64,000 nt of DNA. Source: Promerops cafer. Taxonomy: Eukaryota; Chordata; Aves; Passeriformes; Nectariniidae. The notes below the pieces were generated by a model. That model did not search any database and was not told the DNA's origin. It saw nothing but the letters and a program-made list of their open reading frames with translations. The position numbers and the translations under genes are program-made. Positions 51,501 to 63,200 of the stretch are shown here, one piece after another (within the stretch, counting starts at the first letter, position 1; every line of letters begins with the position of its first letter). The stretch is taken from NCBI GenBank assembly GCA_013398275.1, contig VZSE01006234.1, forward strand, positions 1,462,932-1,526,931. The letters are read 5' to 3'.

Positions 51501-51559
51501 TTTTATTCTCCAAATTCACTCAACGCACATCTGCAAATGTAACAGCTCAAATGAGGGAT

Positions 51560-52890
51560 TAGGGCTTCTCTCCTGAAAAAGGTGGCAGGATGAATAGCCC
51601 AGCCAAAGCACATCTACACCAATGCATGCAACATGGGGAATGAACAGCAGGAGCTGAAAGCCATTGAGTAAGTGGGAGACTGTGACGTAGTTGCCATCAT
51701 AGAAACACGGTGGGATGACTCGCACAGCTGGAGTGCTTGCAGTGGAGGTCTGTAAACTCTTCAGGAGGGACAGGTGAGGAAGGAGAGGCAGTGGGGGAGC
51801 CCTGTGTGTTAGGGAGTGTTTTGACTGTCTAGAGGTTAATGATGATGATGACAGGGTTGAGTGGTTATGGGTAGGAATTGGGGAAAGGCTAAAAAGGTGG
51901 GAGTCTGTTACAGACCACCCAACCAGGGTGAAGAGGCAGACAAAATATTCTATAGGCAGATGGGACAAGTCTCGTAATTGTTGGCCCTTTTTCTTGTGGG
52001 GGACTTCCACTTACCAGGTGTCTGCTGCAAGTACAGCACAGCAGAGAGGAAACAGTCCAGGAGGTTCCTGGATTGTGTGGAAGATAACTCCTGACACAGC
52101 TGGTGAGGGTGACAGCTAGGGAAGGCATCCACTGGATCTGGTGTTTGTGAACAGAGGAGGACTGGTGCGTAATGTGATGGCTGGAAGCCATCCTGGGCAA
52201 GCAATCATGAAATTAGATGAGTTTTCAGAGTCCCTTGGGAGGCAGGTCTGAAGGAAGGAGTCCAGGAAGACTGGACATTCTTCAGGAAGGAAACCTTGAA
52301 GGTGCAGGAGCAGGCTGTCCCCATGTGCTGAAAGACAAGCCAACAAGGAAGAAAGATTGGTCAGGCTGAACAGAGAGCTTTGACTGGAGCTGAAAAAAAA
52401 AGGGAGAGTTTATGATCCATGGAAGAAGGGGCAGTAAACTCAGGAGGATTACAAGGATGTTGTGAGGTTATGCAGAAAGAAAATTAGAAGGTCCAAAGAC
52501 CAGCTAGAACTTAATCTTGGCTGCTGCCATGAAAGACAATAAAAAACGTTTATAGATACATCAGCAACAAAAGGGGGGCCATGGAGAATCTCCATCCTTT
52601 TTGGATGTAGAGGGAAACATAGTGACAAAGGATGAGGAAAAGGCTGAGATACTGGATGCCTTCTTGCTCTCATCCTTTGATAACAAGACCAGCTGTTCGG
52701 GGAGTATCCATACCCCTGAGCTGGAAGACAGGGACAGAGAGCAGAATGAAGATCCCACAACCCAAGCAGAAATGGTCAGTGACCTGCTACACCACTTAGA
52801 CACACATGTGTCTGGGGGGCTGAATGGGACCCACCCAAGGATACTAAGGCAGCTGGCAGGAATGTTCATGATATCCATAATTCTCTGATA
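51560..52890 (+). mobile_element. CR1 LINE, ORF2 5' half (endonuclease and linker), 3' truncated
   Basis: This is a dead CR1 ORF2 piece. Reading forward, pieces in all three frames match the protein in order: the N-terminal HIYTNACNMGNEQQELKAIE (from 51,609); the endonuclease motif VVAIIETRWDDSHSWSA; VCYRPPNQGEEADKIFY (from 51,903); LVGDFHLPGVCCKY (from 51,993); KQSRRFLDCVED; and LDLVFVNRGGLV. The linker before RT is at 52,601-52,888, with GNIVTKDEEKAEILDAF, ELEDRDREQNED, then MVSDLLHHLDTH and HPRILRQLAG. Similarity stops at about 52,890, where the RT domain would begin. There are in-frame stops (at 51,591 and after KAIE), frameshifts between blocks, and active-site changes: GDFN reads GDFH, and the SDH block reads SNH in one frame. 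A long minus-strand frame (51,516-52,010) is an antisense shadow. Losing the 3' half is atypical for CR1, which normally keeps its 3' end. Confidence 0.92.
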
Positions 52891-55800
52891 TCATTTACTT
52901 AAAATTCTGGAGAAAGAAGCAGAGGCAGAAATAATTTCGTCCTCCATTTCTCATCTGCGTAAGGAAGCCAAAATCAGGATTCCATGGTAGCAAAATTAAT
53001 GAACAGGAGCAGTGGATACTGTTTTCTGCAATAACCATTTGGTCCCATTCAACTGTCCTTAGCCAAAAGTACAGCAAACATAACAGACCCAAGGAGAAAG
53101 CAGAGGGAATAGGCCTAGCCTCTCATTTTGGCAAGACTACAGTTTGATACCAAACTAGAAGGAAATTGACTTGGTTCTATTCAATAACGTATGCCATAAT
53201 AATTAAGTGCTTTGACATTTACAGGTTAAAAAAACAATATTCAGGTGTTTCACTATGGAAAGTCAATTAAAAGCATGGAGAGCACCCGCAACTAGAATAA
53301 GAAATGGGTAATTTTAGTGCCCAGTAAGTTTGTTTAAACACAGCCTAACACCTTCAACGGTTTAACCACTGCTTCAGTTGACGTATGGTGCTAATGTAGT
53401 TAGCATTTTGATCACACCTATAACAAGATCCAAATGCAAATGTCAGAGTCAGTGAAAGTTACATTACAGCAAAAGAACAATATCTGCAACTAGGGAGAAG
53501 GGAAGGAAATGTCTCATGTCAGTCTAGTGCAACCCTTCTATTTACGGAATTGTTGAAGGGCTCTAAAAAAGAGCAGAGTGGTGAAGGAATTACAACAAGA
53601 GCTTCCATTAGTCATTGAATTGCTCTGCTAAATGGTAACACCAGTTTTTCCAGACCAATTGGCTTGGATCCATCAGCTTTCCCAGCTTGTGTACTCAATA
53701 GGAGATGCATTTTGGTCAATGCAGTAGTAGCATAAAAAGGGAATGCAGCCTCCAAATGATTTAAATGATGCTTGTGAATTGTTATTTCACAGCTTTATGA
53801 GATGTTCCTGTTCCCATCCCTTCCTTTTATTGGCTAGCATAAGGCTGGGTAGATTTCTGTGCAATTCCCAGCTGAGTCACCAGAGAAGGTCCATTTTCAT
53901 CATGTATCAATTTAATTTCAAGCCCTGACTAACACCCATCCTCAAGAAGGGAGACAATATGTGATATACTTCATAAGAACAAAATGTAAAAAGATTAAAA
54001 CTCCTAATAAATTTTGTTTTCCATGTGAGCCCCCTTCCCACAGTCCCCCTTATGAATATGTTTCTCTTGTGTGCTACCTACCACAGTACAGATTGAGAGA
54101 TATTTTTGATGCAAGGATTGGCATAAATTTCAAGCAAAAGATCAAAATGGTACCTTTTCACTTTTCTAAAGAATAGAGCTAATTAACCTTTTTATCAAAC
54201 TACACACATTTTCAAATTACTTAAAGGGGAAATATACTGGTTTAATTAAGATTTCTCAGGGAGAGACAGTTGCAAACACTTGGAACAGAGAGAAAGTGGG
54301 ATGTTTATGAGGAAGGTGCTGTATGCTTTACAACTCCCTGTGTCTTTTTCTTGTTCGCACTTCAAATGGAGTCCATTTTTATCTGTCTATCTCCTGCTGA
54401 GAGAATCTGATTTTATCATGTGTTTCAATGAAGCTTTTAAAAAACTTCAGTCATGAAATTCCTATTTCCCTTTTTATGTTTCTGTCCCTCTCTCTCTGTC
54501 AGAGTTGCACTGTGACATTGGTCATATGGCAGGATACATTGATTTGACTTGCTTTACAAGTTGATTAGCTAATCCTCCTGCAAGCCTTGCTTTACAAAAA
54601 CCTTGGTACCCATGTTTTCCTTAGCTGGGTCCACAGGTGGTTTGATTTTTGTAGGTCCAGGATTTTGATGTGTATGCCACACTTCCTTCTGTTTCTTTGT
54701 TTTTAGTAAATGGTGAAAATTTCAAGAGTGACAGCTTGAAGGTCTACACACATACAAAAGGAAGAGCATGAACAATGCCAGCATACTCCTCCTCCTCACT
54801 TGAGGATCTCAGGAATATTTCAGAGGTGTAAAAAGAACATACTAACTGATATAGCATTACAGTATCAGTATTTTGGTGGCAATATATCAAAATAGTTGAA
54901 TCATAATTAAAAGAAGTTATTAGCCTAAAAGATCTTCCTCTGAAAATTAAAAAAAAAATTACAAAACAAAACAAAAAGAAGTGAACAAACAAAAACCCCC
55001 ACCCCGAAATATAAAATTTGGTAGATATCTGCATTTAAGTAATATCCAAATTAAACCATTGAGACTATAAAACCCTGAAGCCTGGATATAGCCATGCATT
55101 AACTTTCAGTCTTTTGTTTGTCAATGTCAGACACATCATGCCATGTCAATGAAGCTGAACACTGTATAGGTCTTAGTGCTAGTAGAAAAGACATCAGCGT
55201 TTGATTGTTGCATTCTGTGCCTCTGTTCTTGAGCCAGCTCCATGTGACTACTGCTACAATGGTGCATATGTAACTGATTTTTAGTTTGCTGGTAAGATTG
55301 ACATCTCTAATGCAAAACAAAAAATATTTTTGGCTGAATAGCTGAGAGTATTTTATCTTAAGCCAAATGGAAAGTTGTGCTTTGCCCAAAAGCCTTTTTT
55401 ATTGTTTAATGTGTTTTTACCTTTTTATTCAAATCAAAGTAAATTGTGAGATAGAGAGCTGTTTTTAGCTGGAAAAACAGAACATTTCATATTGGAAGTA
55501 CTTAAACTATTAAAAATGGCAAAAGAGTAATTTAATAGCAGTTACAAAACACCTTAATTGGTCTCTGTAACTTTTTGAACATTTTGAAGATATAATTAAG
55601 AATACTTTTTTCAATACTAGGTAGTGCAATATTATGGATAAAATTTTGCCCATTTCAGTTTGTAACACCTGTGCTCTTTTGAAGAACACAGATGAAACCT
55701 CAGCAACCTGGCTGCTTGTTCTACAAAGTCAACAATAATTAAGAGTTAAAGTTTGTTGGTTTTGGGGTTTTTTTGCTGCTTTTGAGCAACAGACTGGAAA

Positions 55801-57529
55801 AAGCACAGACCATTTGGCCAGGCTCTGAACCATATCCAAGGAAATGGTAGAAAGAAAAGTGGCTTCAGGAACTCAGAACCATGTGGATCTCACTGGCTCA
55901 GGAACTCAGTAATTTATGAATCTATTTCAGCTGCAGCAAATGGCCCTTTCACAGGTTACAGCTACCCGGCAGAATTTAGATGATGTTTTTAGGCTACGGT
56001 TTCAAGAGGTCCTAGACTGGTGACTGCAGGGGGAAATTTCACTTGATGTCAACTCTTTTTTGTTTCCTCTGAAATGCCTCATGTTAACGACTGCAGACAC
56101 CGTGCCAGGCAGGGCCAGGGCAGGGGCTGGTGTTTGCTAAGGTGGATTTCTGCTCTCCAGTAGCAATCATTTTTCCAACCACCAATAGTCCTTCTCCCTC
56201 TGGGGCCCTGCTGACCCCTGGCAGCCCTCAGGCTGCCTTCAGGAGGAGGGACTGGAGCTCAGAGAGCAGAGAAGAAAAGATGGGAGGTAAACTGCCATTC
56301 AGAGGCCACCCCAATACACTCCTGGTAGCAACCAAACTGATGCAACAACTAAATAAGCAAAGGTGCCTTTTCTGTGTTCTTGTAAGAATCACATTTTTAT
56401 AGCTCTTTTTCTCACAGCTTGAAGACAGCCCCCTGGTTCACACTTATTGCAGAATCTGGTGACATCCTGGTTTCTCTCTCATATCTACTCCCTCTCGGTC
56501 TGTGCCTACACAGGCACAAGATGATGCTTGGGTTCACTTGCATTTGCTTATGGACATCCAAGTTTACAGGTGCACTGTGCAGATACACCCATGGACTCTG
56601 TCATCTCACAGGGGATGTGTGGCAGGAGAGGTGCTCCACAAATTCACGTGCTGATGGCTTATGGCCACTGCTGTCCCCCCATAATAGAGAGGAGGGAACA
56701 TTTTGGGACACCTGTGATGGCTTGCTCTTGGGGATCACTACTAATATCTGAAGGGGCCAGTGCTTTCCAGACAGATATATTAAATAACTGAACATTGAGC
56801 AAGATGTGAGGTGCCCCAGCACAGCTGTAGCATTCAGAGAAACTGCTCTTGAGCAGTTTCCCTCACAGTAAGAGAGTAAAACCACACTAAACTGAGTCCC
56901 ATACACAGCTCAGTAAGCTGCTGTGACTGTGAGTTCCTGCGTGGTTTGCGGTTTGCACTCTACCAGCTCGATTGGCTGCACTTCATGAGGGAGAGGCCAA
57001 GATGCTGGGCTGAAGATTTGTGTGTCCCACATGGCTCAGCAGACTTTGGTCCTTGCTAAGCATTTGTGCTGAAGACAGGTTGTTATGAGACTCGTGCCAT
57101 TCCCCCACTGTTCTTTCCCGTCACAGATCCTGAAAGACCAGAGTGTAACTACCTGCCACAAAGGTACAGATCTGCTTGGGGGCTTGCTTCTTTTACTGTG
57201 AAGTTTTATGCTAAATTAGCATTGCATTTTCTATAGAGTTAAACAAGTAAGGGATTATCTGCAAGGCTTGAGATTCAGTGTGTTTTCTTTCCACTGCAGG
57301 TGCATCAGGTTTTTCTCCTTGTCAGTGGGGGATCAGGACTGTGCTCAGGAGGAGTGTATTTATTGGAACAGAGCAAAGAAAATAATGAATGGGGATTTTT
57401 TTTTTTTATTAGTCACAAGCACAAAGCAAAGAAATAACCAGTTTTCCGTGAAAATTTAAGGTTGCTCTAGCAGAGATCAGTCTATTGTGTCTCCGAGACA
57501 CCCATTGTGATCATACCAAAAGGGGCAAG
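52891..57529. other. Unique noncoding stretch, no gene seen
   Basis: AT-rich unique DNA. CR1 similarity does not resume after 52,890. Slightly GC-richer sequence around 56,090-56,340 and 56,420-56,900 gives overlapping frames on both strands without recognisable domains. An A-rich run with AAAAC units lies at about 54,948-54,985, and a T run at 57,396-57,408. I see no exon or RNA gene that I can support. Confidence 0.55.
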
Positions 57530-57616
57530 ATGCCTAGAAAGAAAAATGCTTCTGGCAACTGGAGATTTAGCATTGTTGACGCTCCTTTTGCTCAAAACCA
57601 GGGCTCTGCTGCTCAA
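57530..57616 (+). other. Exon-like open segment ending at a splice donor
   Basis: An ATG at 57,530 with A at -3 opens 29 codons (MPRKKNASGNWRFSIVDAPF then AQNQGSAAQ) that end exactly in frame at CTCAA|GTAAGC, a fair splice-donor context (57,617). The peptide is basic at the start and looks ordinary for a coding exon, but I recognise no protein. There is no clear promoter upstream. The frame also reads on through the donor to a stop at 57,745. Chance is a serious alternative; the odd point is that the bases around this donor recur at 58.6 kb. Confidence 0.15.
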
Positions 57617-57650
57617 GTAAGCTGTTTTTTCCTGATCTCTTATGTCTTCT
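57591..57650 (+). repeat. Local dispersed duplicate, copy 1
   Basis: The core 57,601-57,650 (starting GGGCTCTGCTGCTCAAGTAA, ending CTGATCTCTTATGTCTTCT) is repeated in the same orientation at 58,627-58,675 with about three substitutions and one base of length difference. Similarity fades outside roughly 55-60 bases on either side. It does not match CR1, MIR or any other repeat I know. Confidence 0.85.
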
Positions 57651-57956
57651 GTGAAATATGGTGGTTTCTCAAGGGGTCAGACATGAGTGTAATTTTTCCT
57701 CAATTGCTTTTTAATGTCGTTGTAAAGCTTTTTGATGCATTGTAAGCATAACAGGCAACATTGTTATGCGACACATCTTTAGATTGGAGTGCTATAGAGC
57801 TGTACGGCAAGGTCTTGCATGTGATTCTTGTGTATTTGTGTGCATAAAATTCATAATACTTGTCTTGTAGGAGCAAAAGGACATCAGTCTCCAAGACATG
57901 ATTTAGCAGCATCCTATCAGTACAACATTTTCTTAGAAAAAACAATAAGCTCTCCT

Positions 57957-57971
57957 CAGCAGCAGCAGCAG
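57957..57971 (+). repeat. (CAG)5 short microsatellite
   Basis: Five CAG units (57,957-57,971), followed by GAGAGCC. On the minus strand it reads as CTG and gives a Leu run in a short frame of no known identity. Confidence 0.85.
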
Positions 57972-58616
57972 GAGAGCCTTGTCACATTTGTAATTGTCCA
58001 GTGAAGAAAGGTTTAATGATAATCGAGTTTTTAGTAAATGGGCATGGCAGGAGGAACTGGGCTTTGAGTTGAGAAAGAGTTGCCTACCAGTTACGTTTTG
58101 GCATGGAAGACTGTGGGTGATGCAGCCAGCAGTGCCAGTCATCCCCTTGAAAGCGGAAGAGAGACAAACTCATGCTTTAGCCTCTGCTTCCAGGTTTTTG
58201 AATACGACAGAACCTCTGGTTATCATGTGATGTCAAAATGAGTTGTGGAACAGATAGGGAAGAAACCTGTTTCCTTGGCAGTGGCTCAGTGAACAAATGC
58301 ATGGCTCTTGCAGTAAAGCAATTCCCGTTGCTTTCCTATTTAGTGACATTTATTTCTATTTCATTCTTGCATTCAAACTTGACAGACCCAGGAATAAGAG
58401 ATTAGGCACAAACAAGCACTGTCATTCCTGTTTTTATCAGGAAAGCAGAATAACCTGGAGATGGATGGATATGCACTATGAAATGCACACAGCTAAATTT
58501 AGCTTAGTTTTGTTGTCTAGATTTTGGATTTGCTTTCATCTCTACCACACCCTTCTGAACACATCTCCTAAACTTGTTAAGACTGACGGATCTGCCTGGG
58601 CAAAACAGGCAACTTT

Positions 58617-58675
58617 CAGAAAAACAGGGCTCTGCTGCTCAAGTAGGCTGTTTGTCCTGATCTCTTATGCCTTCT
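58617..58675 (+). repeat. Local dispersed duplicate, copy 2
   Basis: The second copy of the segment at 57,591-57,650, about 1,025 bases downstream in direct orientation. Here the donor-like GTAAGC of copy 1 reads GTAGGC. The left flank shares only a short AAAA(C)CAGGG stretch. Confidence 0.85.
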
Positions 58676-59153
58676 TACTTTAGTTTGTGTAAGGTATAGA
58701 GGTTCTGCAAGCTTGTCTGCTTTCTGTAAGTTACAGCCATTACTCTAGTAAGAGACATCACTTTCCTCTTCAAACTTCACCTTCCTTTACTTGGCTACAT
58801 GGAATTTCTTTTTTTTTTCCCCCGATGATTACACTTACTCTTGCAACCAATGCCCTCCGTTTTTGCTGATTCAAGGGCCAGCAGTGCAGTTGTAATGTCC
58901 TCTGCACGAAGTTACACTTTGCCTTCCCAATCAGCTTGCAGCTTGACAGCAGCTCTCTTTAGCCACAAGCAGTATCTGAAAGTTTGGCAGGCAAGAGGTT
59001 GCTATTAAGCCACAGATCTGGAACTACTGCTGTAGGCAGTCTCTTTTGGTTTATTTTTATTTTCTGATACAATGAAAATGATCTTCATTCTCTTCCCTAT
59101 GTTTCTTCCCTTAAACATTATTTTCACTTGAAATTCTCCTCTAAGTGGAGCTG
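58676..59153. other. Unique noncoding stretch, no gene seen
   Basis: Pyrimidine-leaning unique sequence with a T run at 58,810-58,818. No exon or repeat was identified. Confidence 0.55.
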
Positions 59154-59248
59154 TAATATATGTATGTATATATGTGTGTGTATATATTTTTATATATATA
59201 TAAATATATATATGTATATATAGTTATAGATATATATACACACACACC
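59154..59248. repeat. Compound (TA)n/(TG)n microsatellite
   Basis: About 95 bases of alternating TA, TG and TAT steps, starting with ATATATGTATGTATATATG and ending in ATATATACACACACACC. It is interrupted rather than pure, so it is probably old. Confidence 0.93.
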
Positions 59249-59524
59249 ATAAAATACACTCACTGGCAAGTTCAGTCTCTGGTATTAGTCAGAAGAACCT
59301 ACCCACTGTGGCTGACAAAACACCACATGTTTGACAAGTAAGGAGGTATTGCTACCAACAATTGATACACTTGGATCTTTGGGGCTCATTTTAGTTTGCT
59401 TAGATTTTTATAATGTAATAAGGCCCTGATTTCTTCTACCTTTTTTCCTCATCTCCAGCGTCTGGTTTTGGTCTAAGGAGAATGTACCAATTCTGTCTTT
59501 TTTCAGTTCCTCAAATTGCTATAT

Positions 59525-59634
59525 AGAATCATAGAATCATTAAGGCTGGAGAAGCCTCCTGAAATCGAGTCTGACTGTTAACCCAGCACTGCCATTTTCA
59601 CTGCCAAGCCATGTCCCAAAGTGCCACATGTATG
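59525..59634 (-). mobile_element. CR1 LINE 3' tail, minus strand
   Basis: Read on the plus strand it starts with AGAATCATAGAATCATTAAG GC TGGAGAAGCCTCC, the reverse complement of an avian CR1 3' end. It then follows with CGAGTCTGACTGTTAACCCA, AGCACTGCC and CATGTCCCAAAGTGCCACAT. Only the 3' untranslated part remains. The GTGGCACTT, ATGGC and AGTGCTGGGTTAAC wording on the other strand is the same type as in the element at 1-378, so both are probably from related subfamilies. Confidence 0.9.
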
Positions 59635-60124
59635 TTCAGTATAATGATGGCAACACACTTGATCTGAAGCTCAGGATCTGAACCCCATATCCCAGTCAAC
59701 ACAAATATTATGCATGAGTCCCTTGATGTCTTTCAAAAATCTTCATTTTTTAGCTGCCTTGAAGGAGTCCTCAGCATCTTTTTAGCTTAGCTTTCCACCG
59801 TTCTTTGTGTATTTGGCCAGCAGGAAAGGAAGTATAATACCATCAGTAACTTTGTCTTTCCTGCACAAGCCTTTCACCTTAATGTCTGCACACATTTTTG
59901 CCTATTGATGGGCATTTTGCCCAGCCTTTAAGACAGGTGAGTGTGAATGCTCTCACTTAATAATCAGGCCCGCGTACGTGAGTGTGATGACCTTGAGATG
60001 ACAGAAGCACTAAAGCTGAACCAGCCTAACTTGACAATCTGCAAAAATAAACTGTTGCCCCGAGAAGGCAATATTTTGGGGTTTGGCACCCCATTCCATT
60101 GAAATATCTCCATGTATGGCTGCA
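59635..60124. other. Unique noncoding stretch between CR1 and MIR
   Basis: Unique sequence in which neither the CR1 body nor the MIR 5' part can be followed. No exon was seen. Confidence 0.5.
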
Positions 60125-60255
60125 CTGTACTTTTTAAATGTGTCCTACAGTACAGAGAGGTGAAGTGATTTGCCCAGGAATGCACAGCAAATCTTTAACT
60201 GAGCTGGACTTGGAAAATTGATTCCTACTCTTCTTTTCTCACCACTAAACAAAGT
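60125..60255 (+). mobile_element. MIR SINE fragment
   Basis: The core CAGAGAGGTGAAGTGATTTG then CCCAGGAATGCACAGC, followed by ACTGAGCTGGACTTGG and then TTGATTCCTACTC...TCACCACTA, matches in order the 3' two-thirds of the mammalian-wide interspersed repeat (…ACAGAGAGGTTAAGTGACTTGCCCAAGGTCACACAGC…GAGCTGGGATT…TCCTGACTCC…CTTTCCACTA). MIR is a tRNA-derived SINE active in early amniotes. The tRNA-related head and the L2-like tail are not visible. Divergence is moderate and it is long inactive. Confidence 0.82.
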
Positions 60256-63200
60256 TGACTTGTTTCTGCATTTTATATTGATAATTTAGTTTTAAATATG
60301 ATTACTAATGAGTGCTTTTTTAAGGGGGGGAAGGGCAAGAGACTTGCACAAACGTGAGTAGAATTGGTAGAGACATCAGCTAGGCTAACAAATGTGTGTA
60401 CTATAATTTTCGTGGTTCAAGACATAAACTAATTCCCATGGTACAGCCCTTCTAGGGGGCTGATATTGTACTCAAATGCTTCTGATGCTTGATTGCTACT
60501 GTCCCAGGGATGTTGAACTTACCCCACTGGGTAATCTGGTGGAGAGGAAGGGTGTCTTCCTTTTCTTTTGACTTTTGCCCAGAATGCTCTCTCTGAAGCA
60601 TAGTTGCTGTCTACTATTTCTAGAAGGATTTCAGAGAGATGAGAATGAAAAAAATATTTTGGAAGGGTCTAAATTCTTCCTGTAGCCTTTTTGTTTTTCA
60701 ATTGTTCTGCTAATTGGAGAACCATCCTGAAGTACCTTCTAAATAATCTCTAAGCAGGAGGGACTAATCTTTGAGGAATAAGCTTGCTAAGAATGGACAC
60801 ATTATCCTGGCACTAAAATCAGAGGTCAGTACTGCAAAATATTTTGAGGTAAAAGAAAATTAGATTAATGTCTAAGTGAACATCACGTGCTAACACATGA
60901 TGAAATTATTTTTTACCTCTCTTGGAACTCTAAGATCAATCCTTCCTCTCTTTCCCCAACTCCATTTTTTTTTAAATGGCTTTATCTTTTTGGAGCAGTG
61001 TACAGTACTAATAACATGCCATTTTTTCCCCCTGAGACACTGTATACCTTATATTCTCTAGTCTTTCCAGTTTCCCAGTTTTTTTATTTTTATTTTTATT
61101 TATGTCATCATGCAAAATCCACCAGTAACTTGTAGAATACAAACTTAAACTCTCAGAACTCTGACATTCCTTTTTTATTTTTAAAATCTAGCTACATAAA
61201 TAACATCACGTTTCCAGGTCAGAGACACTCTGAGATACAACTGAGTTCTGGCACAGGAGAAACTCACCATAACATTGCAATCTAAACAGGGATTATCTTA
61301 GGCTACAGACCAACTTCTGAAATTGTCTCTGTGCGTAATCGGGCTCTCATAATTGGTTTTCATGCAAAGTGTAGAGTGTCTAAAGCCAGGACACTGGAGG
61401 CTTCTCTCTCACTGCTTGTACATGGCACTTGCTGTACCACATCAGACTGTTTGTCTGTCACATCCAGCACACTTCTCTAGTAGTGGTCAAAAATATTGAT
61501 TCTGAGAAAGGTGACCAAACCCTCTATGAACCAAGCACGCAGAGCTCCACACGGGGATGGAAGAAGTGCTTTCTAATTCTGTCAGGGAGATTAGTTTACA
61601 GTTTCAAGTGGTGTTACCAAGTTTCAAGCTATATTGTCATTACACTGCTTGGTCTGCACTTTCTTGATAATTCTAATAGTGTAACAGATCTCTGAGACTA
61701 AATCTATCAAAACAAAAAAAAACTCCCAATTTGCTCAGCTCTCAAAGAGAACCGAGTCTAGTCTGTAAATACTTTCCCATCTTAGACAGAAGATGACCCT
61801 TAATCCATTGAGGCCATCAAGTACTGCTGCATTCTTACTAGAAGGGGATGAACAACAGTCAATATTACATTGCAAAAAATCACATCAGCGGTGTCATAAT
61901 CATGTTATTACCTTCAGCAGAGGCCATGTGCAGCACTTGCATCCTCTGCCTACTGGTTTGACATAGCATATATTGCTGTGTCCTGTACCCCAAGTAATGA
62001 CACCTGTACTATGTGCCTAAAAGGTTTAATGCTCTCTTCTCCATTTGCAGTAACAAGCCCGTTCAATGGTGAAAATCTCTGAATGTTTGTGTCGTCAGAT
62101 TAGTCTTAAATGATCTTCAAGAAAATATTTTTCCTTTCCCATGACATCACAGCAAGGCAGTTCGCAGTGGGGCTGACGCTGCTGCTCCCAGAGTTTCCCA
62201 GAGATTCAGAGCAGCAGCTGCTTCACTCTGTTTCCAGCAGAAGTGAAGCCAACTGCTCCTGCTGAAAGATGGTGGAGGTTCTACTGTCTCCTGAGAAGCC
62301 CGATGTGAAGTGATGAACGTTTTGAAAGGACCATTCTAACTGTGGGCAGTTCAGGTGTCTTGAAAGCGCCATTTGTAGCATCATCTGAAGGAATAAATCA
62401 AACTCCGAGCATTTTTTTAAGGGAAATTTTTTAATAAAAAGTATTGTAAAGGTAAAGAAACCTTGAAAAAAATCTTCATGTATTGTCTACGCAAGATTTC
62501 TGTGATCTTTAACTAGGATAAAAATCTGGATTAATTATTCCTTTATTGTGGCTATAAAAACAAATTAAAGATCATACCCAAATTGTCAAGTTTCTTAAAG
62601 AGCCCATATTTAAGAATAATTTCACTTTGTAAATTTTTCATAAATAATTAATAGATTTGCGTGTAATGTCTCAGGAAATTCATTATGTGCCTGTACAGTT
62701 AATGCTGTAATTCTTAATGTATGCTGTGCTTCTCATACATAGCAAAACCACTGAATTTGTATTTTAAGTTCAAAACTCCAGTCAGCTGAAGGTACACAGA
62801 CAGGGCTAGTACCTCCATAGTACATACTAATTAATTTTTTTTTATTTTCTAACTAGTTTTCGACATTGTTCTGACTGTTCCCCTTGACTGTTGAAGTCAC
62901 TGGAGCAAACAAGGTTGAAGCAAGCACAAGATGATATCTGTAGAAATTAATCATTCATTAATAACTGCAACTGTGGAATGGGTTTAGAAATACTTTCTTA
63001 AATCTCCAGGGCTTTTGAGGGTTAGTTCTTTAAGCATCCTGAGCTTTATTATTAATTAGTTCTTTTACAGAAAATCTTCAACTGACTTTCAGACATTGTT
63101 GACACTGGAGGCTCTGTACTCCTCGAGGTTTCATCTTCATTACCAAAAACAAGCAGTGTTTAATAGCCGAGTGATTTACTCCAGGTGTATTGCTGTGTAT

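Larger units (their letters stand above)
39101..51559. other. Long unique noncoding stretch, no gene seen
   Basis: Over 12 kb of AT-rich unique DNA without a recognisable exon, transposon or RNA gene. The longest frame (39,163-39,672, plus, 169 codons) matches no family I know. Homopolymers occur at 40,651-40,666 (T), around 42,014-42,021 (G) and 45,242-45,254 (A), and a CAA microsatellite at 45,547-45,567. Other frames, such as 47,234-47,575 and 48,689-49,090, are isolated and unrecognised. Confidence 0.6.

Noticed and set aside
51516..52010. 164-codon minus-strand open frame
   Set aside because: It is antisense to the CR1 ORF2 copy, whose plus-strand peptide pieces match the CR1 endonuclease. 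The minus frame has no recognisable content.
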